Shown here: piece by piece, positions 1 to 11,338 of the stretch
How the letters are laid out: every line of letters starts with the position of its first letter
Position numbering within the stretch: position 1 is the stretch's first letter
Origin: Deltaproteobacteria bacterium
GTDB lineage: Bacteria; Myxococcota_A; UBA9160; UBA4427
NCBI GenBank assembly: GCA_019310385.1
Contig: JAFDEK010000040.1
Span: forward strand, 1-32,226
Direction of reading: 5' to 3'
Length of the DNA stretch: 32,226 bases
The notes under the pieces: model-generated
Databases searched by the model: none
The model's input: the letters and a program-made list of their open reading frames with translations, nothing else
What the model was told of the DNA's origin: nothing
Position numbers and translations under genes: made by a program

Positions 1-745
1 CAGGGTCAGGACGTTGAGGAAGAGCGGTGACAACACACCGATGTCGCCGGGATGCTGCGACGCGAGACGCGAGAGCCAGCCATGAGCGGGCGTCGACGCG
101 AGCTCGAGGCTGCCTGCCAGGGCCCGGTCCACGATCGCCTTGCGGGTATCCCCGTCCCGGCTCATCAGGAAGCGGAAGAAGCGGGCCAACGCCTCCCGGT
201 CACCCCCAGCGGCAAGCTCGCGCAGCGGCGCCTCCAGAGCCGGAATCTCGAGGCTGGAGAGGTTGTCGACGATTTCGCCCGGCGGCCGAAAGCCCATCAG
301 GGCGTCGAAGCGGGTCAGGGCGCAGAGCAGCTCGGGCTTGTGCCGGGGATCGCGGTAGTTGCGCTCCGGATCTTTGGCAGCGAGCCCGGCGGCCGGCGTT
401 CTCGAGCGCAAAGCCCGCCCGCGCCCGCTCCGCATTGGGATGGGCCTGGAGCGAGAGCGGCTGCGCAACCGCCAGTACCTTGAGGAGGAAGGGCAGCTCG
501 CCGCGGAAGCGACGCGCCGCGGTCTCGCCCAGCATGGCTGCCGGATGCCGCGCGATCCACTCCGCGAGGGAGGTCCAGCGCCCGTCGACCTGGATCTCCG
601 ACGAAGCCTTGGGATGGGCTCCCAGCCAGAGCTCGGCCTGGGCGCGATTCTCGGGATTCGCAACGCCCACGAGCTGCGAGAGGATCGTCCGAGAGCCCCA
701 GGCGTAGTTCTGAACGGAATTGCGAAGCTCGAAGACGTCTTTCAC
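1..745 (-). pseudogene. manA: Mannose-6-phosphate isomerase, type I; frameshifted and cut by window edge
   Basis: Interconverts mannose-6-phosphate and fructose-6-phosphate, feeding GDP-mannose for surface glycans. The N-terminal 117 residues read well: VQNYAWGS at 11-18, AELWLGAHPKA at 37-47, and the zinc-site motif LSLQAHPN with Gln100 and His102. After GFALENA the frame is lost. The family sequence resumes one frame over as GLAAKDPERNYRDPRHKPEL and stays open to the window edge (ending GVLSPLFLNVLTL). The break lies in the 7-base stretch ggcggcc at 388-394, where 6 bases would keep the frame, so one base is extra or two are missing. It may be a real lesion or an assembly error in a GC run; the intact sequence on both sides favours a recent event or an error. 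It lies 93 bp downstream of the response regulator on the same strand. Confidence 0.88.
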
Positions 746-838
746 GCGCTACTCGTCGCCCACTGTCGTGCGCTGTCGTGCGCTGATCAGGCCGCGTCAC
801 CGGCCAGGACGCCGGCTGCCCTCACGAAAGACGCTGGA

Positions 839-2314
839 TCAGTCCGCTTCCAGGCCGCAGTCGCGAATCTTCTGCAGGAGAGTCTTGTAGCTCACTTTGA
901 GCAGCTTGGCCGCCTGCTTGCGGTTCCAGCTGGTGCGCAGGAGCATGCGCTCGATGAGTTCGCGCTCGGCCTCCTGGGCCGCTCGGCGTCCCACCTCGCG
1001 CAGGGGCACGTCACCCGCCGTCTCTTCGATCTCTTCGAGCAGGTCGCGCAGTGCCATGTGGCGCCGGCCGCCGCCGGCCTGCTTCAGCTCGAGCTCATTC
1101 AGGATCGAGTCCTCGCTCTCGAGCACGACGATGCGCTTGATCAGGTTCTCGAGCTCGCGAACGTTGCCCGGGAAGTCGTAGCCCTCGAAGGCCCGGACCG
1201 CGGCGTGGGACAGCACGCGCTGGGGCTTGTGGTAGTGCACGCCGTAACGCCTCAGGAAGGTGTCGCAGAGCTCGGATACCTCCTCCCGTCGCTCGCGCAG
1301 CGGGGGAATCTCGATGCTCACCACGTTGAGCCGGAAGAAGAGGTCCTCGCGAAAGGTCCTGGCCTCCACCATCTCGAGCAGCGGACGGTTGGTGGCGCAG
1401 ACGACCCGAACGTCCACCGTGACCTCCCGGTTCCCGCCGAGCCTGGTGAATTGCGCGTCCTGCAACACCTGCAGCATCTTCGCCTGCAGGGCCGGTGACA
1501 TCTCGCCGATCTCGTCGAGAAAGATCGTGCCGCTGTGGGCGATCTCGAAGCGCCCGGCCTTGCGCGAGTTGGCGCCCGTGAACGCGCCCTTTTCGTAGCC
1601 GAAGAGCTCGCTCTCCAGCAGATCTTCCGGCAGGGCCGCACAGTTCACCTTGACGAAGGGAGCCTCGCAGCGGGTCGAATACTCGTGCACGGCTCGAGCG
1701 ACCACCTCCTTGCCGACGCCGCTCTCCCCCTGGATCAGAACCGTCACGTCCGTATCGGAGATCTGCTCCATCACGTCGCGGATCTTCGACATGGCGGGGC
1801 TGAGCCAGAGCGCGGTGGGTTTCTTTTCCGAGCCCTTGTCCTCACCCGAGGCCGGGAGCCGTCCGCGACCGGTCACCTTGGAGAGGGCCTGCTCGAGCTC
1901 CTCCTCCTCGAAGGGCTTGTTGAGGAAGTCCGCCGCTCCGAGCTGCATGGCCTCGACGATGGCCGAGGCCCGGCCCACCACCGAGAGCATCACCACCGGA
2001 AGGTCGGCATCGAATTCGCGGATCCGCCTCAGGGTCTCGATCCCGTCGATTCCCGGCATCACGATGTCCAGGAGCACGGCGTCGGGCGCGGCGCCCCCTT
2101 CGAGCAGGGCGAGGGCGCTGCGACCGTCCTCGGCGGTGTCGACCTCGTAGCCCCGAAGCTCGAGCAGGCTCGCGAGATAGGTGCGGATGCCTTCGGCGTC
2201 GTCGACGACGAGGATGCGCGGGCCCGAGGCGCCCGTCCATCCTGCGCGGCCCGACGCAGGGCTTCGGACTCCGCTCGCGCGATCGATCGTGCGACGCTGC
2301 GATCCGGACCCCAT
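839..2314 (-). CDS. Sigma54-dependent response regulator (NtrC family)
   Basis: Cytoplasmic transcription activator of 491 aa. Receiver domain at about 32-150 with acidic pair Asp38/Asp39, phosphoacceptor Asp83 (LLDIVMPG) and Lys133. AAA+ sigma54-interaction domain at about 170-400 with Walker A GESGVGKE (196-203), the sigma54-contact loop GAFTGA (243-248), Walker B TIFLDEIGEM (263-272) and FREDLFFRLN (321-330). Fis-type helix-turn-helix at about 447-490. The ATG at 2314 is 4 bp after the kinase stop, and its AAGGAG ribosome site lies in the last kinase codons, so the pair should be translationally coupled. The open frame continues to 2845, but that part is a shadow of the kinase. Its targets are unknown; the nearest downstream gene is manA. 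Confidence 0.95.
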   Translation of the reverse strand: MGSGSQRRTIDRASGVRSPASGRAGWTGASGPRILVVDDAEGIRTYLASLLELRGYEVDTAEDGRSALALLEGGAAPDAVLLDIVMPGIDGIETLRRIREFDADLPVVMLSVVGRASAIVEAMQLGAADFLNKPFEEEELEQALSKVTGRGRLPASGEDKGSEKKPTALWLSPAMSKIRDVMEQISDTDVTVLIQGESGVGKEVVARAVHEYSTRCEAPFVKVNCAALPEDLLESELFGYEKGAFTGANSRKAGRFEIAHSGTIFLDEIGEMSPALQAKMLQVLQDAQFTRLGGNREVTVDVRVVCATNRPLLEMVEARTFREDLFFRLNVVSIEIPPLRERREEVSELCDTFLRRYGVHYHKPQRVLSHAAVRAFEGYDFPGNVRELENLIKRIVVLESEDSILNELELKQAGGGRRHMALRDLLEEIEETAGDVPLREVGRRAAQEAERELIERMLLRTSWNRKQAAKLLKVSYKTLLQKIRDCGLEAD

Positions 2315-2318
2315 GGGC

Positions 2319-5674
<3,356 letters not shown>

Positions 5675-5696
5675 ACGCGCGTCAACGCGCCGCCGA

Positions 5697-5749
5697 GCCC
5701 GGGCGCCCCGGGCCGAATCCGGGCGGGGGGGCACACGCCCGCCCCCCCG
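5697..5749. terminator. GC-rich hairpins between convergent ligA and the DUF5989 gene
   Basis: Two hairpins lie in the 97-bp gap between convergent genes. The first is a perfect GCCCGGG/CCCGGGC stem with a CGC loop (5697-5713). The second is a GC-only structure at 5721-5749 with runs of seven G and seven C. Neither has a T tract, so termination on both strands is inferred from position and stem strength. Confidence 0.5.
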
Positions 5750-5771
5750 TCACTTCAATGCACGCGCTCCG

Positions 5772-5969
5772 CTAGAAGAGCGTGTAGATGAAGGGCGCCG
5801 CCGCGGTACCGCCGAGCACGACGAGGAGGCCGAGCCCGAGGATCGAGATCACGATGGGCGCGAGCCACCACTTCTTGTTTTCCTTGAGGAAGTCGACGAA
5901 CTCCCCCGCGATTCCACTGCGCTCTTCCGAAGCCTGGGCCACGAAGTCGTTCTTCTCTTCTTCCGACAT
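5772..5969 (-). CDS. DUF5989 family mini membrane protein (SxtK-like)
   Basis: A 65-aa protein with a charged N-terminus (MSEEEKNDF), an amphipathic stretch ending in FLKENKKWWLAPIVI, one hydrophobic segment at about 35-58 and the end GGTAAAPFIYTLF. I recognise this as the DUF5989 family, typically encoded beside SxtI-type carbamoyltransferases and SxtJ-type membrane proteins, as it is here. Its molecular role is unknown; a small membrane partner of the other two is a reasonable inference. The ATG at 5969 fits the family start; the open frame continues to 6071, overlapping the SxtJ-like gene. The gap to the upstream SxtJ-like stop is 47 bp, so it is probably the last gene of that operon. Confidence 0.85.
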   Translation of the reverse strand: MSEEEKNDFVAQASEERSGIAGEFVDFLKENKKWWLAPIVISILGLGLLVVLGGTAAAPFIYTLF

Positions 5970-6016
5970 ATTCCCTCTCGTCGCCTCCGCGTCGCTCGAG
6001 CGGCGGGTGCGGGTTC

Positions 6017-6463
6017 TCAAAACTGTCTGAAATAGCTCTCTTTGGGACGCTCCGGCCGCGGGTCGACCCAATAGCTCGGCAAGTCGGGCTCGAAGCGGCG
6101 ATTCAATACATCGCGTCCCGTCAGCCTGAAGAAGAGGCCCACGGGCGTGATGAGCAAGAAGAAGAGAGTCCCCATGATGACGTAGGAGAGTACGAAGCCG
6201 ATGGGATAGGCGACGATCGTGAGGCCCACGTAGATGGGCAGGTTCGCCTTGGGGAAGACCAGGGAGAGCAGCAGAGCCAATACGCCAAGACCCGCAAAGC
6301 CCCCCGCCACCAGCGGCCGCGCCTCACCCAGGCCAAAGGAGAACACGAGGAGCTCGAACCACGCGAGCGCGGCCACGAAGCCGAAGCCGAAGAAGGCGAT
6401 GAAGCCGAACTGCCGCAGCGTTCGCTCGTCGGGGCGGAGGTCGATCTCGACTAGTTTCGACAT
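6017..6463 (-). CDS. SxtJ-like integral membrane protein
   Basis: A 148-aa inner-membrane protein. After a polar N-terminus (MSKLVEIDLRPDERTLRQFG) come three or four hydrophobic segments at about 20-44, 50-70, 76-97 and 97-113. The cytoplasmic-type tail contains FFRLTGRDVLNRRFEPDLPSYW. That tail and the location between a carbamoyltransferase and a DUF5989 protein identify it as SxtJ-like. No enzymatic motif is visible. In saxitoxin clusters sxtJ sits beside sxtI, and its biochemical role has not been settled. It starts 17 bp after the carbamoyltransferase stop, so co-transcription is very likely. It could anchor the soluble carbamoyltransferase at the membrane, but that is speculation. Confidence 0.85.
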   Translation of the reverse strand: MSKLVEIDLRPDERTLRQFGFIAFFGFGFVAALAWFELLVFSFGLGEARPLVAGGFAGLGVLALLLSLVFPKANLPIYVGLTIVAYPIGFVLSYVIMGTLFFLLITPVGLFFRLTGRDVLNRRFEPDLPSYWVDPRPERPKESYFRQF

Positions 6464-6480
6464 ACTTCGGTCCAGTCCCC

Positions 6481-8310
6481 TCAGTCCAGCGCGAATTCTT
6501 TGAGATAGGCGTCCATGTCGATCTCTCGGGCGTCGGGCTGCGCCTCCTTGAGGAGCACGTAGCTCTCGAGAACGAGGACGTCCATGTTGGTGTGCATGAA
6601 GCAGCGGTAGGCGTCCTCGGGCGTGCACACGATGGGCTCGCCGCGAACGTTGAAGCTGGTGTTGATCAGCACCGGGCTGCCGGTCTTCTCCTTGAAGGCC
6701 TTCAGGATCTTGTAGAAGCGCGGGTGCCGCTCGCTGTCGATGGTCTGCACCCGCGCCGAGTAGTCCACGTGGGTGATGGCCGGCACCACCGAGCGCTCCT
6801 GCTTGAGCTTGTCGAGGCCCCTGGCGTCGGAGCTCTCCGCCTCGATGCGCTTGCCTTTGGCCACCGGAGCCACGAGGAGCATGTAGGGGCTGTCTTCGTT
6901 GGGGCGCATCTCGAAGTACTCGTCCACGTCCTCGCGCAATATGGCCGGCGCGAAGGGCCGGAAGGACTCCCGGAACTTGATCTTGAGGTTCATCACCTCC
7001 TGCATCTTCGGCGAGCGCGCGTCGCCGAGAATGGACCGGGCCCCCAGCGCCCGGGGACCGAACTCCATGCGGTCGGCCACGTGGCCGACGACTTTCTCGC
7101 TGGCGAGGAGGCCGGCGATGCGATCGAAGAGCTGCTCGTCGTCCTCGTGGTGCTCGTAGACGGCGCCCTTGGAATCGAGGAAGTCCTTGATGTCCGCGTC
7201 GCTGTTCTTGCTGCCCAGGAGCGACCCGTACTGGGCATCCCTTCCGCCATTGTCGCGCGGCTTGTCGAGCAGCTGATACCAGGTGAAGAGCGCGGCGCCC
7301 AGCGCGCCGCCCGCGTCTCCGGCGGCGGGCTGGATCCAGAGGTTCTCGAAGGGTCCTTCTCGCAGGATGCGGCCATTGCCGACGCAATTGAGCGCCACGC
7401 CGCCCGCCATGGTGAGGTTCTTCGAACCCGTCAGCTCGTGGGCCGTCCGCGCGGTGCGCAAGACGATCTCTTCGGTGACGGACTGGATCGATGCCGCGAT
7501 GTCCATCTCGCGCTGGGTGATGTCGGCCTCCGACTTGCGCGGCGGCCCCCCGAAGAGATCATTCATCTTCGGCGAGGTCATGACGTCGTCGTAGCAGAAG
7601 GCGAAGTAGTCCATGTCCATGCGGAAGGAGCCGTCTTCCTTCAGATCGAGGAGCTTGTCCATGATGCGATCGCGGTAGACAGGCTCGCCATAGGGCGCCA
7701 GACCCATGAGCTTGTACTCGCCGCTGTTCACCCTGAAGCCCGTGAAGTAGGTGAAGGCCGAGTAGAGCAGGCCGATCGAGTGGGGGAAGTGCATCTCCTT
7801 CAGCATCGTGAGCTTGTTGCCCTTGCCGAGGGCGATGCTCCCGGTAGCCCACTCTACGACGCCGTCCATGGTCAGGACCGCCGACTCCTCGAAGGGCGAG
7901 GGGAAGAAGGCGCTGGCCGCGTGGGACTGGTGGTGCTCGGTAAAGACGTAACGCCCCGTGTACTTGCCGTGCAGCCCCTTGTCCATTTCGCGGGGCATGT
8001 GGAGCTTCTCTTTGAGCCAGAGGGGCAGGCCCATGAGGAAGAGCTTGAAGCCCGAAGGCGCGTAGGCGACGTAGGTCTCGAGCAGCCGCTCGAACTTGAG
8101 CAGCGGCTTGTCGTAGAAGGTAACGAGGTCGAGATCCTCGTGGCGGATCCCCGCCTCCTCGAGGCAATACTCGATGGCATGGGTGGGGAAGCGGTAGTCG
8201 TGCTTCTTGCGGGTGAAGCGCTCCTCCTGGGCGGCCGCGACGATCTCGCCGTCCCGCACCAGGCACGCGGCGCTGTCATGGTAGTACGCTGAAATACCGA
8301 GAATGTTCAC
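6481..8310 (-). CDS. O-carbamoyltransferase, NodU/CmcH (SxtI-like) family
   Basis: Transfers a carbamoyl group from carbamoyl phosphate, via a carbamoyl-adenylate, to a hydroxyl of an acceptor such as a sugar or small molecule. The 609-aa length is typical. The N-terminal ASKHA-like domain starts NILGISAYYHDSAACLVRDG and has the metal-site segment EHHQSHAASAFF (His126, His127, His130), MDGVVEWA with Asp149, and SGEYKLMGLAPYG. The C-terminal domain has EFGPRALGARSILGD and INTSFNVRGEPIV. I chose the GTG at 8310 because family homology begins there; the frame runs on to 8502 through a Cys/Glu-rich repeat that looks non-coding. First gene of the SxtI-SxtJ-DUF5989 operon. The acceptor is unknown; the neighbouring polysaccharide lyase hints at a glycan. 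Confidence 0.93.
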   Translation of the reverse strand: MNILGISAYYHDSAACLVRDGEIVAAAQEERFTRKKHDYRFPTHAIEYCLEEAGIRHEDLDLVTFYDKPLLKFERLLETYVAYAPSGFKLFLMGLPLWLKEKLHMPREMDKGLHGKYTGRYVFTEHHQSHAASAFFPSPFEESAVLTMDGVVEWATGSIALGKGNKLTMLKEMHFPHSIGLLYSAFTYFTGFRVNSGEYKLMGLAPYGEPVYRDRIMDKLLDLKEDGSFRMDMDYFAFCYDDVMTSPKMNDLFGGPPRKSEADITQREMDIAASIQSVTEEIVLRTARTAHELTGSKNLTMAGGVALNCVGNGRILREGPFENLWIQPAAGDAGGALGAALFTWYQLLDKPRDNGGRDAQYGSLLGSKNSDADIKDFLDSKGAVYEHHEDDEQLFDRIAGLLASEKVVGHVADRMEFGPRALGARSILGDARSPKMQEVMNLKIKFRESFRPFAPAILREDVDEYFEMRPNEDSPYMLLVAPVAKGKRIEAESSDARGLDKLKQERSVVPAITHVDYSARVQTIDSERHPRFYKILKAFKEKTGSPVLINTSFNVRGEPIVCTPEDAYRCFMHTNMDVLVLESYVLLKEAQPDAREIDMDAYLKEFALD

Positions 8311-8320
8311 CCACCACCTC

Positions 8321-8360
8321 TCACACGGCTCTTGACACTCTTCACACGCTTCACACGGCT
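8321..8360. repeat. Degenerate short tandem repeat in the carbamoyltransferase leader
   Basis: Units resembling tcacacggct recur at 8321-8330, 8333-8341 (diverged), 8342-8350 and 8351-8360, with weaker copies near 8361 and 8391. They lie directly upstream of the GTG start in what should be the 5' untranslated leader. If translated they would give a Cys/Glu-rich tract unlike anything in the enzyme family. Confidence 0.65.
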
Positions 8361-8467
8361 CGCACGATCCTTGCGCCCCGTACCCGGTTCTCACACCCGA
8401 ATCGCACGCTGAATCCCGGGCCAGGGAAGCGGACCGCCCCCTGGCTGTTTCGGCAGGCGAACGGAGG

Positions 8468-8473
8468 ATTTTA
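8468..8473 (-). promoter_or_regulatory. Possible -10 box for the carbamoyltransferase operon
   Basis: TAAAAT on the minus strand, about 160 bp before the GTG start, is an isolated AT-rich hexamer in an otherwise GC-rich gap. No good -35 lies 17 bp upstream, so this is only a weak candidate. Confidence 0.22.
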
Positions 8474-8511
8474 ACCGATGCCGGGCGGGAACTGCGAAAC
8501 AAATGCCAAGG

Positions 8512-10278
8512 CTACGCTGTCCTACCCAGCCCCCCGCGCACCCGAGAGCGGCCGCGGCTCCGGCTCCGAGGTCGGCCCTGGCCCTCTGGCTCGGAGCGGC
8601 TGACGCGCTTCCGCTCCAGTGAGAAATACCAGCGTCCCTCGCGAAACTCCTCGGCCTCGCCGACCAGGCAGCTGCGCTCGATCCGCGCACCGAAGCGCGG
8701 GAAGTAGGGCCGGGACTCGAGACGCCACGACACCCCCTTTGGCAAGTCGATGCGCAGGCGACGATCCCCGGGCAGCTCCACCCAGGCCCTTTGGCTGCCC
8801 GGCGGACGAGACGCCTCCGAATCACGCTCCAGTGTCACCCGCACGCCCGGCTCCAGCGGCAGGGCGAAGCGCACGGGCCGTGCCGGACCCTCGATACTGT
8901 CACGCAGCTCGAGCCCCTGGTCGTCGAGCAGGAAGACGCGACGATGGAGCGTTCGCGGTGTCGCCCAGGCAGAGCAGGTGGCCTCGAGACGTCGATTCGC
9001 TTCGACTTGATGGACGCCCACCCGGGCGCGACCCCCGACACGGTGAGCCGCCCAGATCTCCGATTGCTCCATCCCGTCGAGCTCGAGGGTGGCGTGGGAC
9101 CGGGTCGCCCGGCAGAGATCGCGCAGCGGGCCGGGGATGTACTCGCTGACGCCGGTATCCGTCACCACCCGCTGGCCTCCTGCCGACAGCTCGAAGGAGA
9201 GCGCATCGCAATGGGCGTGACCGGGCTGGTAGGTCGGCGCTGGAGCAGAGGCGGTGGCAATCAGGGCGAAGTCATCGCTCTCGAAACGGAACACCCCCGC
9301 GTCGCTGAGCACGCCCGGCAGGCTTGGCTCCAGGACCTCGACACCCAGGGACGCCCCATAGGCGGCGAGCCAATGGGGAGGATGTGCGATTCCGAAAGCC
9401 GAGTCCGAAAGCAGCGCGATCTCGCCGTCGGGATGGGTCCACACCTGGTGGGCCCCCAGCATGCGTCCCGCGCAGCCCTCCACCGCCTGCAGCAAGGGAG
9501 CCGGCGAGCGCTCGGGAAGCGCCCGCATGAGGTTCAGCAAGTCGAGCAGATTCTCGAGCAGCAGCCCGTGATACATGGGGCTCCCCTCGATGTGGGAGCC
9601 GTCGGGGAGAATCTGCTCTTCGAGCTCGCGGCGGAAGGCCGCTTCGTGGCGCAGCCATTCATCGGCCTGCCTGCCCTCGAAGAGCAGACCCGCGAACACC
9701 ACCGTGAGGAGGTTCGAGAAGAGATGGTTGCCTTGGAGGCGCAGCTCCAGGTTCCGGGCCAGGGTCTCGACCTGGCACGCCATGGAGCCGCGCAGCAGCT
9801 CGGCGTCCTCCGCCCCCAGAGAGAGGCGCCCGGGAGTGAGCAAGAGCTTCGCCCACGACAGGACGCGCAGGGAGATCGGATGGGGGTGCCAGCCGACGCC
9901 AGCGCCGCAGTGCTCGATCCAGTCGCGCATCAGTTCCCAACGCGCCTGGGGCGAGAGCGACGGGGAGCGCGCGTAGTCGAACTGGTGCAGGTGATAGGCC
10001 CAGAGCGGCCCCTCGTCCATGAAGTCCCAGTCGACTCCGTCGCGAAAGCCGTGCTCACGCCCCAGCAGCACGAAGCGCCGCCAACCGTCGAAGGACGCAT
10101 GGGCGGGCGCCGGCAGGAAGGGCTGCGCGGCCGCCTCCACGCGCAGCGCCGGCGCGGCGCCGCTGAGCTCGACGGGGCGCACGCCACCGCGCAGGACGTG
10201 GCCCAGCTGGGCCAATGCCTGCCGGGGGCGCAGGTGACGCAGCGTGCGCAGGAGCCTGGGAAGCGAACGGGGATTCAA
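8512..10278 (-). CDS. Heparinase II/III-like polysaccharide lyase
   Basis: A 588-aa protein with the two-part layout of uronic-acid polysaccharide lyases. An alpha-toroid half contains LWAYHLHQFDY (92-102), GNHLFSNLL (183-191, Asn184/His185) and the catalytic-Tyr segment SPMYHGLLLENLLDL (Tyr236). A beta-sandwich half contains the His segment YQPGHAHCDALSFEL (His354, His356). These genes are common in exopolysaccharide and O-antigen loci. No signal peptide is evident, so the compartment is uncertain. The last 30 residues are Arg/Ser/Gly-rich low complexity. The TTG start at 10278 overlaps the rsmI stop as TTGA, indicating translational coupling. The carbamoyltransferase operon begins 201 bp downstream on the same strand. 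Confidence 0.88.
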   Translation of the reverse strand: MNPRSLPRLLRTLRHLRPRQALAQLGHVLRGGVRPVELSGAAPALRVEAAAQPFLPAPAHASFDGWRRFVLLGREHGFRDGVDWDFMDEGPLWAYHLHQFDYARSPSLSPQARWELMRDWIEHCGAGVGWHPHPISLRVLSWAKLLLTPGRLSLGAEDAELLRGSMACQVETLARNLELRLQGNHLFSNLLTVVFAGLLFEGRQADEWLRHEAAFRRELEEQILPDGSHIEGSPMYHGLLLENLLDLLNLMRALPERSPAPLLQAVEGCAGRMLGAHQVWTHPDGEIALLSDSAFGIAHPPHWLAAYGASLGVEVLEPSLPGVLSDAGVFRFESDDFALIATASAPAPTYQPGHAHCDALSFELSAGGQRVVTDTGVSEYIPGPLRDLCRATRSHATLELDGMEQSEIWAAHRVGGRARVGVHQVEANRRLEATCSAWATPRTLHRRVFLLDDQGLELRDSIEGPARPVRFALPLEPGVRVTLERDSEASRPPGSQRAWVELPGDRRLRIDLPKGVSWRLESRPYFPRFGARIERSCLVGEAEEFREGRWYFSLERKRVSRSEPEGQGRPRSRSRGRSRVRGGLGRTA

Positions 10279-11129
10279 GAGTTCTCCCGCAGCGCGAGGG
10301 CCCGCGCATAAATGTGTCGTCTCGGCACCCCGGTCTCTCGGGCCAGTCGGGCGGCGATTTCCCGGGGCCGGCTGCCCTCGGCGAGCAGCTCGCGGACGCG
10401 TTGGTCGACGGTCTCTGCGTCGGCCTCGGCCGGCGCGGCCCCCGGGGCCTCGGCGGTCTCCGCGCTTGCGCCCTCCACTACCAGGGTGACCTCGCCCCGC
10501 ACCTGCTCCGCGAAGGCCTCGGCGAGCTGCCCGAGGGTCCCCCGCCGCACCTCCTCGTGGAGCTTGGTGAGCTCCCGGGCCACGCAGGCCCGGCGATCGC
10601 CCAGATGCTCCTGCAGCTCTGCCAACGTTGCTGCCAGACGCCGGGGCGACTCGAAGAAGACGAGGGCTTCGGGCCGGGCGCGATAGGACTCGATCCGATC
10701 TCGCCGCAGCCCGGCCCGCCGCGGCAGGAATCCCACGAACGTGAAGGCGCCGTCACAGAGTCCCGAGACCGCCAGGGCCGCGAGCACCGCGGAGGCGCCC
10801 GGCAGGGCCTCGACCCGGTGACCGTCCTCGATGGCGGCCGAGACGAGGCGTGCGCCGGGATCGGAGACCAGAGGCGTGCCGGCATCGGACACCAGTGCGA
10901 CCACGCCCTCCTCTCGCAGCACCGCCAGGGCCCGGGCAATCCGGGAGGCCTCGTTGTGCTCGTGGAGCGAGACCGGACGCGCCGCGATCCCGTGGCGATC
11001 GAGCAGGACACGGGTCCGTCGTGTGTCTTCGGCGAAGAGCAGATCCGCCTCACCCAACGCTCCCAGGGCGCGCAGGGTGATGTCTTCGAGGTTTCCGATT
11101 GGTGTCGAGATGATGCGGACCATGCCCAT
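10275..11129 (-). CDS. rsmI: 16S rRNA (cytidine1402-2'-O)-methyltransferase RsmI
   Basis: SAM-dependent tetrapyrrole-methylase-fold enzyme that 2'-O-methylates C1402 in the ribosomal decoding centre. The 284-aa protein has TPIGNLEDI (9-17), AEDTRRT (33-39), SDAGTPLVSDPG (81-92), PGAS (110-113) and ARELTKLHEE (184-193), all typical of RsmI. The C-terminal 45 residues form a small helical domain after an Ala/Glu-rich linker. ATG codons at 11129 and 11123 are both possible starts. It is divergent from yraN, a neighbour often seen with rsmI. Its stop overlaps the start of the lyase gene. Confidence 0.95.
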   Translation of the reverse strand: MGMVRIISTPIGNLEDITLRALGALGEADLLFAEDTRRTRVLLDRHGIAARPVSLHEHNEASRIARALAVLREEGVVALVSDAGTPLVSDPGARLVSAAIEDGHRVEALPGASAVLAALAVSGLCDGAFTFVGFLPRRAGLRRDRIESYRARPEALVFFESPRRLAATLAELQEHLGDRRACVARELTKLHEEVRRGTLGQLAEAFAEQVRGEVTLVVEGASAETAEAPGAAPAEADAETVDQRVRELLAEGSRPREIAARLARETGVPRRHIYARALALRENS

Positions 11130-11184
11130 CGGCTACTCTTGGCCATCTCCCCGGTCCCGCGGAGAGACTCTCGTTGAAGAACTC

Positions 11185-11232
11185 GTCGAGAAAGGTGTCG
11201 AGAAAGGTGTCTGGAAAGTCGTCTGGATCGTC
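11185..11232. repeat. 12-bp tandem repeat (4 copies) upstream of yraN
   Basis: Units gtcgagaaaggt (11185-11196), an identical copy (11197-11208), then diverged gtctggaaagtc (11209-11220) and gtctggatcgtc (11221-11232). The array lies between the divergent rsmI and yraN genes. It is in frame with yraN if that gene starts at the TTG at 11174. Confidence 0.8.
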
Positions 11233-11338
11233 TGCAAAGTCGCCGACCAAGCCGTCGACAGAGTTGAAGAATCAGTCGGAAGATGAATCGACCGGGGGAT
11301 CAACCAAAGACCGTGCGGGCAGCGGCCTCGGGAAGCCC

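Noticed and set aside
5772..8310. Saxitoxin biosynthesis cluster
   Set aside because: Only the carbamoylation trio resembles sxt genes; there is no SxtA-type polyketide synthase, amidinotransferase or oxygenase in the window.
8490..8511. Sigma54 promoter (tggcat...) before the carbamoyltransferase
   Set aside because: The -12 element TTGCA is not present at the right spacing.
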